From Corynebacterium sp. J010B-136 (lineage in GTDB: Bacteria > Actinomycetota > Actinomycetes > Mycobacteriales > Mycobacteriaceae), in NCBI RefSeq assembly GCF_002967075.1, contig NZ_PUGE01000010.1, forward strand, positions 21,093 to 85,092: 64,000 nucleotides of DNA. The letters run 5' to 3'. The notes below the pieces were generated by a model that saw nothing but the letters and a program-made list of their open reading frames with translations, made no database searches and was not told the origin of the DNA. A program made the translations under genes and the position numbers. Of this stretch, positions 57,887 through 64,000 are shown piece after piece (position 1 is the stretch's first letter; the number at the start of each line of letters is the position of its first letter).

Positions 57887-58695
57887 TCGTAGGATTCCTC
57901 CGCGGCGGGGAAGGCGCGGGTGGAAACGTCGTCGGCGTAGGTGCGGGCGGCCTCGAGAAGTGAGGTGCCTAAATCGGCGTACTTGCGCACGAAACGGGCC
58001 GTCTTGCCGCGGTTAAGACCAAAGGCGTCCTGCCAAACCAGAATCTGGCCATCGGTGTCGGGGCCTGCACCAATGCCGATCGTGGCAATGGAAATTTCGC
58101 GGGTAACCTCTGCTGCGATCTGGGCTGGCACCATCTCCAGTACAACGGCGAAAGCACCAGCGGCCTCCACGGCACGGGCATCGCGGGTGAGCTTATCCGT
58201 GCCCGAACCGCGGCCTTGAATAACCGGGCCGCCCAAAGCGTGCTCGGATTGTGGGGTAAACCCGATGTGGCCGCAGACGGGAATGCCGGCATCGACAATC
58301 GCGCGAATCGTGTCCGCGCGTTCCACGCCGCCTTCAATCTTGACCGCGTGCGCGCCGGTTTCTTTCATGATCTGCACCGACGTTTCCACAGCCTGCTGCG
58401 GGGAGGCCTCATAGCTGCCAAAGGGCAGGTCAACGACCACTAGAGCGCGCCGGGCAGCAAGCGTAACTGCCTTGGCCAGAACAATCATCTCATCCACGGT
58501 GATGGACAAAGTGGTGTCACGACCCAAGACCACGTTGGCCGCGGAGTCACCGACGAGCAGCATGTCGATGCCTGCCTCATCAAAAACACTTGCTGACAAA
58601 GCATCGTAGCTGGTCAACGCAGAGATCGGGGTGCCAGCGGCTTTTGCTTCAAAAAAGTGGCGGGTGCGTACCCGCTTTGCATCAATTCCTGACAT
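57883..58695 (-). CDS. panB: Ketopantoate hydroxymethyltransferase
   Basis: A protein of about 270 residues that makes ketopantoate from alpha-ketoisovalerate and methylene-tetrahydrofolate, the first committed step of pantothenate synthesis. Family segments: [33 protein letters not shown] near 25-58, [14 protein letters not shown] near 115, [15 protein letters not shown] near 141, and [35 protein letters not shown]. First gene of the panBC operon. ATG 58695 is preferred; the frame is open slightly further. Confidence 0.97.
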   Translation of the reverse strand: MSGIDAKRVRTRHFFEAKAAGTPISALTSYDALSASVFDEAGIDMLLVGDSAANVVLGRDTTLSITVDEMIVLAKAVTLAARRALVVVDLPFGSYEASPQQAVETSVQIMKETGAHAVKIEGGVERADTIRAIVDAGIPVCGHIGFTPQSEHALGGPVIQGRGSGTDKLTRDARAVEAAGAFAVVLEMVPAQIAAEVTREISIATIGIGAGPDTDGQILVWQDAFGLNRGKTARFVRKYADLGTSLLEAARTYADDVSTRAFPAAEESYE

Positions 58696-58991
58696 GGCCA
58701 AAGTATAGCCGCGTTGAATGGGGCTGGTTTCCGAAATAGGGGGAGGAAATTGGGGGTATGCCGCGCCAAGTTGGCAAAGCTGCAGCGTGGGTGATGTGTT
58801 CGGCTAGCGCAACGGCGCTTCCAGCGGATTTATGGGTCTGGGCGCGCGGCGTTCGATTGTTGCGAAGTGTGTGAAATGCGCTTCGCAAGCCCTGCTATCT
58901 TTTTGGCCAAAACCGTGGATACTGTGACCCAGTCTCTTATAGACTGTGATGTTGGTTAAGCCCCCGTGACCGATGAGAATGGAGTCTCACT
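58696..58991 (+). promoter_or_regulatory. sucC upstream region with inverted repeat
   Basis: A 296-bp interval between panB and sucC. TTGCGAAG at 58860-58867 and CTTCGCAA at 58881-58888 form an inverted repeat with a 13-bp spacer. A second symmetry CAGTC-N7-GACTG lies around 58931-58947, overlapping a possible -10 TATAGA. These may be operators for the sucCD promoter. I see no gene in it. Confidence 0.5.
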
Positions 58992-60185
58992 GTGGACCTT
59001 TACGAGTACCAAGCTCGTGACTTGTTTGAAAAGCATGACGTACCTGTACTTCGTGGCATTACTGCTACCTCGCCGACGCAGGCAGAAGAGGCGGCACAGA
59101 AGCTGGGTACAGACGTTGTGGTCGTAAAAGCCCAAGTGAAAGTAGGTGGACGCGGTAAGGCTGGTGGCGTGAAGCTGGCCAAGAGTCCAGCTGAAGCAGC
59201 GCAGGCTGCCGATGCCATCCTGGGTCTCAAGATCAAAGGTCACACCGTACGCCGCGTAATGATTGCCGAAGGTGCAGATATCGCGGAAGAGTACTACTTC
59301 TCCATTCTTTTAGACCGCACCAAGCGCCGCTACCTAGTGATGCTATCCAAGGAAGGCGGCGTGGAAATTGAAACCCTCGCCGTGGAACGCCCCGAAGCAC
59401 TGGTGCGCCGGAGCTTCTCCCCGCTGGATGGCATGACCACCACCTTGGCGCGTGACATCGCGACCGAAGCAGGCTTTAGCGAAGAAGAAATCACCAAGCT
59501 GATTCCTGTCTTCAAAAAGCTCTATGACACTTATGTCGAAGAAGACGCCACCTTGGTAGAAGTCAACCCCCTGGTCAAGACCGGTGCTGGGGAGATCGTG
59601 GCGCTGGACGGCAAGGTATCGCTGGATGAAAACGCGGCCTTCCGCCACCCAGATCATGCCGAGCTGCAAGACCACAGCGCGCAGGACCCGCTAGAGCTCA
59701 AAGCACAGAAGATGGGCCTGAACTACGTCAAGCTGGATGGCTCCGTAGGTGTCATCGGCAATGGCGCAGGACTTGTGATGTCCACTTTGGATGTTGTGGC
59801 CTACGCTGGCGAGGATCTTCCAAGCCAACCCAAGCCAGCGAACTTCCTTGATATCGGCGGCGGTGCCAACGCGGAAGTCATGGCCAATGGCCTAGAAGTC
59901 ATCCTCGGCGACGTGCAGGTCAAGTCCGTATTCGTTAACGTCTTCGGCGGTATTACCGCGTGCGATGAGGTTGCCAAGGGAATTGTCCAGGCATTCCGCA
60001 TCCTGGAGTCTGAAGGTATTGAACCGAAGCCTCTCGTTGTTCGTCTTGACGGCAACAACGCTGAGCTGGGCCGCTCCATTTTGGAAGATGCTAACCTTCC
60101 GAAGCTTCAGCAGGTAGCAACCATGGATGAAGCAGCACGTACTGCAGCTGAACTGGCTGATTCCCACGTAACCGTCAACGCCTAA
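58992..60185 (+). CDS. sucC: Succinyl-CoA ligase, beta subunit
   Basis: A 397-residue beta subunit of succinyl-CoA synthetase, which converts succinyl-CoA to succinate with formation of ATP or GTP in the citric acid cycle. Conserved parts: [19 protein letters not shown] at the N-terminus, the ATP-grasp region [19 protein letters not shown] near 38, [10 protein letters not shown] near 190, and NIFGG-like [16 protein letters not shown] near 315-330. The GTG start at 58992 follows the pattern of relatives. sucD follows after 26 bp. Confidence 0.97.
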   Translation: MDLYEYQARDLFEKHDVPVLRGITATSPTQAEEAAQKLGTDVVVVKAQVKVGGRGKAGGVKLAKSPAEAAQAADAILGLKIKGHTVRRVMIAEGADIAEEYYFSILLDRTKRRYLVMLSKEGGVEIETLAVERPEALVRRSFSPLDGMTTTLARDIATEAGFSEEEITKLIPVFKKLYDTYVEEDATLVEVNPLVKTGAGEIVALDGKVSLDENAAFRHPDHAELQDHSAQDPLELKAQKMGLNYVKLDGSVGVIGNGAGLVMSTLDVVAYAGEDLPSQPKPANFLDIGGGANAEVMANGLEVILGDVQVKSVFVNVFGGITACDEVAKGIVQAFRILESEGIEPKPLVVRLDGNNAELGRSILEDANLPKLQQVATMDEAARTAAELADSHVTVNA

Positions 60186-60211
60186 AGAACTACAAAGGAC
60201 GAAAATTTCTC

Positions 60212-61120
60212 ATGGCTATTTTTCTCGACTCTGATTCCAAGATCATCGTTCAGGGCATGACCGGTTCCGAGGGCATGAAGCACACCCAGCGCATGCTCGG
60301 TTCAGGTTCCAATATTGTTGGCGGTGTTAACCCCAAGAAGGCGGGTGAGACCGTATCTTTTGAAACCGGTGAAAAAATTCCGGTCTTCGGTACCGTGCGC
60401 GAAGCAATTCAGGCCACCGGCGCGAATGTCACCGTCATCTTTGTTCCGGCGAAGTTCACCAAGTCTGCTGTGGAAGAGGCAATTTACGCCAATATCCCAC
60501 TTGCTGTTGTGATTACGGAAGGCGTTCCGGTCAAAGACACCGCAGAATTCTTTGCGCTGGCCAAGGAATCCAACACCCGGATTATCGGTCCGAACTGCCC
60601 GGGCCTTATCACTCCAGGTCAGTCTAATGCCGGAATCATCCCGGCGGAGACCGCACCGGAGCCAGGCTCCATCGGGCTGGTGTCTAAGTCCGGCACCCTG
60701 ACCTATCAGATGATGTACGAACTATCTGACATTGGTTTTTCCACCTGCGTCGGCATCGGCGGCGACCCGATTATTGGCACCACGCACATCGCTGCGATTG
60801 AGGAATTCCAAAAGGACCCTGACACCAAGGCGATCATGATGATTGGTGAGATCGGTGGCGACGCCGAAGAGTACGCCGCCAACTACATCGCGGAGTACGT
60901 AACTAAGCCAGTCGTTGCGTACATCGCCGGATTTACCGCGCCGGAAGGAAAGACCATGGGCCATGCTGGCGCGATCGTCTCCGGCTCCTCCGGAACCGCG
61001 GAAGGTAAGAAGCGTGCGCTGGAGGCTGCCGGCGTGCGCGTGGGCAAGACCCCGTCGCAAGCTGCGGAGTTGATGCGCGAGGCACTTGCAGCAGCAGAGG
61101 CAAAGCCGGCACGCGTATAA
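60212..61120 (+). CDS. sucD: Succinyl-CoA ligase, alpha subunit
   Basis: A 302-residue alpha subunit with the CoA-binding N-terminal half ([20 protein letters not shown] and NPKKAGE) and the phosphohistidine motif [12 protein letters not shown] near residue 249. [11 protein letters not shown] near 128 is typical. It forms the sucCD operon with the upstream gene and ends at a strong terminator. Confidence 0.97.
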   Translation: MAIFLDSDSKIIVQGMTGSEGMKHTQRMLGSGSNIVGGVNPKKAGETVSFETGEKIPVFGTVREAIQATGANVTVIFVPAKFTKSAVEEAIYANIPLAVVITEGVPVKDTAEFFALAKESNTRIIGPNCPGLITPGQSNAGIIPAETAPEPGSIGLVSKSGTLTYQMMYELSDIGFSTCVGIGGDPIIGTTHIAAIEEFQKDPDTKAIMMIGEIGGDAEEYAANYIAEYVTKPVVAYIAGFTAPEGKTMGHAGAIVSGSSGTAEGKKRALEAAGVRVGKTPSQAAELMREALAAAEAKPARV

Positions 61121-61140
61121 ACGCATACGCTTAACGATGC

Positions 61141-61192
61141 CAAAGGGTGGGTACCGATCGTCAAAGACCGGTACCCACCCTTTGTTCTTTTA
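61141..61192. terminator. Terminator after sucD
   Basis: CAAAGGGTGGGTACCG pairs with CGGTACCCACCCTTTG around a 12-nt loop, followed by TTCTTTTATT. It also serves the convergent dioxygenase gene. Confidence 0.92.
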
Positions 61193-61195
61193 TTC

Positions 61196-62065
61196 TTAGT
61201 AGACCTCGATGGAGCGAATGTGGTTGCCCAATCCCACGCGGTTAAAGACGGTGCGCGCGGTGGTGGGGTCACTAGCTGCACCCATGGTCAGTAGCAGTGG
61301 TACGAAGTGATCTGCAGTCGGGTGAGCGATACGCGCGCCCGGGCCCTTGTTGAGGTAGTCTCGCAGCGAGTCGACATCGCCACGCGTGATGGTTTCACCC
61401 GCCCAGTCATCGAAGGCCTGCACGTGCGGTTGTAGTGAAGGATCGCGCATGACCGCGAAGCTGTGGGTCATATAGCCAGAGCCAATGACCAGGATTCCTT
61501 CTTCACGCAGGCTGCGCAGTTTATTGCCCAGCTCCTGCAAGTCAGATGGGTTCATCGATGGCATGGATACCTGGATTACTGGAACGTCACCGGCAGGGTA
61601 CATTGCCATCATCGGGATGAATGCGCCGTGGTCCAGGCCGCGGTCGGTGAATTGGTGAACGGGGGAGTATCCCAACAGGCCGGCTACACGCTTGGCCAAT
61701 TCGGTGGCATCGGGGGTTTCATATTTCAAGGTGTAGTAGCGCGGGTGGAAGCCGCCAAAGTCGTAGTACAACGGGGTGCCGGCTTCCGATGCAGAGATTG
61801 CTACCGGCGCATTTTCCCAGTGCGCAGAAGTCATGACGATGGCGCGGGGTTTTGGCAAAGACTGTGACCATTTGTAGAGGTATCCCAACCATTCGGCATC
61901 ATCCAAGGTGGGTGGTGCACCGTGGCTGACAAATAGTGCTGGCAACGGTCCGTCGCTGGGTTCCCAATGGCGATGCTCATGCGCACGGGGGATGGCAAAA
62001 GCGCGCAGGTCATCCAACGCACCAGCGGGACGGACTTGAGTACGAGGATCGGGCAGGACGGACAT
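61196..62065 (-). CDS. LigB-family extradiol dioxygenase (DODA-like)
   Basis: A 289-residue protein of the LigB/4,5-DOPA-dioxygenase family. Metal-binding regions: VSHGAPP near residue 47, MTSAHWEN near 78, DRGLDHGAFIP near 142, VIGSGYMTHSF near 197 and the late HPTADHFVP. The family opens aromatic rings between or beside catechol hydroxyls, but many bacterial members have unknown substrates. It is divergent from a MarR regulator with palindromic sites between them, so control by that regulator is likely. Confidence 0.9.
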   Translation of the reverse strand: MSVLPDPRTQVRPAGALDDLRAFAIPRAHEHRHWEPSDGPLPALFVSHGAPPTLDDAEWLGYLYKWSQSLPKPRAIVMTSAHWENAPVAISASEAGTPLYYDFGGFHPRYYTLKYETPDATELAKRVAGLLGYSPVHQFTDRGLDHGAFIPMMAMYPAGDVPVIQVSMPSMNPSDLQELGNKLRSLREEGILVIGSGYMTHSFAVMRDPSLQPHVQAFDDWAGETITRGDVDSLRDYLNKGPGARIAHPTADHFVPLLLTMGAASDPTTARTVFNRVGLGNHIRSIEVY

Positions 62066-62084
62066 TATCTCTCCTAGTCATTAC

Positions 62085-62135
62085 TTAAAGGTTTAACCAA
62101 AATCTAGCATGTATCGCTTTAGATGTAAAGCGATA
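62085..62135. promoter_or_regulatory. Operator-like palindromes between dioxygenase and MarR genes
   Basis: TTAAA-GG-TTTAA at 62085-62096 and TATCGCTTTA-GATG-TAAAGCGATA at 62112-62135 (10-bp perfect arms) lie in the 130-bp shared promoter interval. The second is of the size and AT-rich type bound by MarR dimers. Confidence 0.72.
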
Positions 62136-62195
62136 TTTAACAACTACCTGCAAATCTGGATTGTGAAGCGGTCTTTTTCTGCTAAACTCAGGGTC

Positions 62196-62699
62196 ATGAA
62201 TCGCATGGATGATCGGGCGGGGAAGGGTGCTGGACCGCAAACGCGTTGGCTAAATGATGAGCAAAAGGATGCTTTCTATACCCTCATGGCGTTGATCATT
62301 GAGGTGGATCGCTCGTTGGATCATCAACTGACTCAAAACGCTGGGCTGAGCCACTTTGGCTACACCGCGCTGGCACGTTTGTCAGAGGCGGAAAACCGCT
62401 CGCTGCGCATGAGTGATCTGGCGTCTACCGCCAATGGTTCACTTTCCCGGCTCTCACAGGTCATCGCCAAGCTGGAAAAGAAAGGCTGGGTTACCCGCAG
62501 CGCCGATCCGGATGATGGGCGTTATACCGTCGCCACGCTTACCGATGCCGGCTACGACAAAGTTGTCGCCACCGCCCCTGGGCACGTTGAGCAGGTTCAA
62601 AAAGTGCTTTTCGATCCGCTGACAAAGTCCCAAGTGCAACAAGTCCATACCATTGGCCAGCGCATCCTAAAGCGCATCAAAGAAGAAGATTCGAAGTAA
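62196..62699 (+). CDS. MarR-family transcription regulator
   Basis: A 167-residue regulator. The winged helix (about 55-115) has SHFGYTALARLSEAENRSLRMSDLASTANGSLSRLSQVIAKLEKKGWVTRSADPDDGRYTVATLTDAGYDKV, with the DPDDGR wing typical of MarR proteins. It is divergent from the dioxygenase gene and likely represses it and itself through the palindromes upstream. The frame is open to 62109, but that part lies over the operator and is not coding; ATG 62196 is chosen, ATG 62205 being possible. Confidence 0.93.
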   Translation: MNRMDDRAGKGAGPQTRWLNDEQKDAFYTLMALIIEVDRSLDHQLTQNAGLSHFGYTALARLSEAENRSLRMSDLASTANGSLSRLSQVIAKLEKKGWVTRSADPDDGRYTVATLTDAGYDKVVATAPGHVEQVQKVLFDPLTKSQVQQVHTIGQRILKRIKEEDSK

Positions 62700-62782
62700 C
62701 TTTTTCTGCTCTTTACCTGCTGGTAACGGGCTGTTTGCGTCACTTGCGTGCAAAGAGTAACGTATTTGTCTAGCGAAAGCTT

Positions 62783-62855
62783 GGGGCATTAGCTCAATTG
62801 GTAGAGCACCTGCTTTGCAAGCAGGAGGTCAGGAGTTCGATTCTCCTATGCTCCA
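62783..62855 (+). tRNA. tRNA-Ala (TGC), copy 2
   Basis: Identical in all 73 bases to the copy at 49358-49430. Here the CCA is encoded directly after the discriminator A. A hairpin follows, then an IS1249-like element within 100 bp. Confidence 0.97.
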
Positions 62856-62871
62856 CCAAACGCTTGATGTT

Positions 62872-62907
62872 CAAACACCGATCCGCTTACATGCGGGTCG
62901 GTGTTTG
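62872..62907 (+). terminator. Hairpin after tRNA-Ala copy 2
   Basis: A 15-bp stem (CAAACACCGATCCGC with its complement, one G-U pair) around a 6-nt loop. No T-run follows on the plus strand, so its efficiency is uncertain. Confidence 0.7.
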
Positions 62908-62955
62908 TGGCCTATATGCCAAAAGTGGTGTCTGGCGGCGTGTCGGGGTGGGTGT

Positions 62956-63928
62956 TTAGCGGATGGTTCCTTGTCTGATTCCTACTGAGTGGTTGTATTC
63001 GGTTGGGATAGCATTGTCGTAGAGGGCTGGCCTTCCGGTTTCGTGGTTGGTGTGGTTCTCGGTGTGGGTTAAGACGTGGACTTTGGCGAGTTGGTCTTTT
63101 CCCCAGTTCTGCTGTCTGGCGATCTTGTGTGGGTCGTCAGGCAGTGGTGTTTTGTTGTAGAGCCACCATTCGAGCATTTTTCTTTGTCGTTCCCCGCCGC
63201 GTCCGCGGTGGCAGCGAGCGATGAATTTCAGTTGCGAGTTGATGCCGCCTTCTAGGCTGTTGGTATTTGATGTCCAGGATTCGTTGTCTATCGCCGTATC
63301 CGGTGGGGTGAGGTAGGTAAATAGGTGTCCCTTTTTGTGGAGGTTAGTTAGCGAGTTATAGGCGCTGCGGACTCTGCGGTGGGTGAATTCGTAGCGTTTG
63401 CCGGTGCGGTTTATTTCTGGGGGTATGGGGGTTTTCTCGTTGAGGAAATCGTGGAAGTCGATTCCGTATTGGTGCAGGTCGACTGCCCATTCGCGGGCTT
63501 TTTCATCGGTGTCGATGGCGGTTAGTTCTAAGGCGAGGTTATAGATTTTGCGTCCGGCTTCGGTGCGTGGCCGGGAGGTGACGTGGCGGCGAACAACTCG
63601 TTGGGCGTGAATGAGGCAGCGTTGGATCAAGGTGTTAGGCCAGAGCTTTTTGATGGCTGCTTGAGCACCTTGTCCACCGTCGAGGACGACGCATAATGGT
63701 GCTGCGAGTTTAGACAGTAGCTGCGTGTAGGAGTGGGTGGTTTCGTTTTTGCACCAGTGCCAACACAAGACGTGGTCGAGGGTTGAGGCTATGAGTAGGC
63801 ATCCGGCTGCGGTGTAGGTGCCGTCGATGAAGATTTGGTCGTGGATGCGGTATCTGTCGGGGTTGTTGGGTATTTCGATAAGCCATAGTGGTTCGAAGTA
63901 TCGGTATACGGTGCGGGTGGATAGGGCG
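62956..63928 (-). pseudogene. IS1249-like transposase, truncated
   Basis: About 323 residues of a transposase of the IS1249 type, in frame on the minus strand. Core segments include DQIFIDGTYTA, then VLCWHWCKNETTHSY, VVLDGGQGAQAAIKKLWP and LIQRCLIHAQR, with the catalytic carboxylates expected in the first two. The N-terminal part (about 80-100 residues with the zinc-finger-like region) is missing because an IS3-like element joins the frame at about 63929. The element is therefore probably inactive. It lies about 100 bp after tRNA-Ala copy 2. Confidence 0.85.
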
Positions 63929-64000
63929 TGACCCCTGAAAAGTAGACAGGTTGGGGGCGGTTATGCTGCCTTAGATAGTGTATCGGATTGCGCTTCGAAG
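63929..64000 (-). mobile_element. End of an IS3-like insertion sequence
   Basis: The boundary at 63929 begins TGACCCCTGAAAAGTAGACAGG, which resembles the terminal sequence of IS3-family elements (TGACCCC... with GTAGACA/GTGGACA). On the minus strand the last codons before a TAA at 63961 read FEAQSDTLSKAA, which fits the C-terminus of an IS3-type transposase. The rest of the element is beyond the window. Confidence 0.7.

Overview
The window is the replication-origin region of a Corynebacterium-type actinobacterium. The gene order rpmH-rnpA-yidD-yidC-rsmG-parA-parB on one side of dnaA and dnaN-recF-dciA-gyrB-gyrA on the other is the classic origin neighbourhood. MurJ with a C-terminal pseudokinase, CwlM, SigM next to trxB-trx, DUF3566 after gyrA, and hmuTUV are actinobacterial or corynebacterial markers. 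Base composition is moderate in GC. I cannot prove the species.

Layout. Positions 1-5812 hold a lipoprotein, an FNR-like regulator with two matching target promoters, a small HMA metal chaperone, a P1B-type ATPase with a CPG motif, a BASS-type transporter and an unknown small protein. Positions 5905-9057 (minus strand) carry brnFE-type branched-chain amino acid export genes, a YqgE protein and a CCA-adding enzyme. Positions 9110-15454 hold a Nudix hydrolase, a DUF6049 membrane protein and MurJ in one overlapping operon. Positions 15773-22828 hold a YceI protein, an unusual heterodimeric ABC exporter, a VOC protein and aminopeptidase N. Positions 22988-26502 hold sigM, trxB, trx and cwlM. Positions 26589-31847 (minus) run GNAT-like, parB, parA, rsmG, yidC, yidD, rnpA, rpmH. 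DnaA-box clusters lie on both sides of dnaA (32.3-32.4 kb and 34.57-34.83 kb), so oriC is here. Two parS-type sites lie at 5.9 and 20.7 kb, with one degenerate candidate inside parA.

The second half (35-64 kb) has dnaN, recF, dciA, gyrB, then a Fic-like/ribbon-helix-helix toxin-antitoxin pair wedged between gyrB and gyrA, DUF3566, hmuTUV haem import with a DtxR-like box, tRNA-Ile and tRNA-Ala, hicAB, a poorly coding stretch, a lipoprotein, an HxlR regulator with a broken end, a metallophosphoesterase, a Nudix protein, cycA, an ABC-F ATPase, an AraC/GyrI-type regulator, panBC, sucCD, a DODA-type dioxygenase divergent from a MarR regulator, a second identical tRNA-Ala, and an IS1249-like element interrupted by the end of an IS3-like element at the window edge.

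Most genes are ordinary core genes. The observations most worth checking are the FNR-like regulator with two FNR boxes at identical spacing from TAAC(A/G)T hexamers, the ABC exporter half that has lost its Walker A segment, a parS sequence at the centre of a 42-bp bidirectional hairpin, and the toxin-antitoxin pair between the gyrase genes with its palindromic operator.
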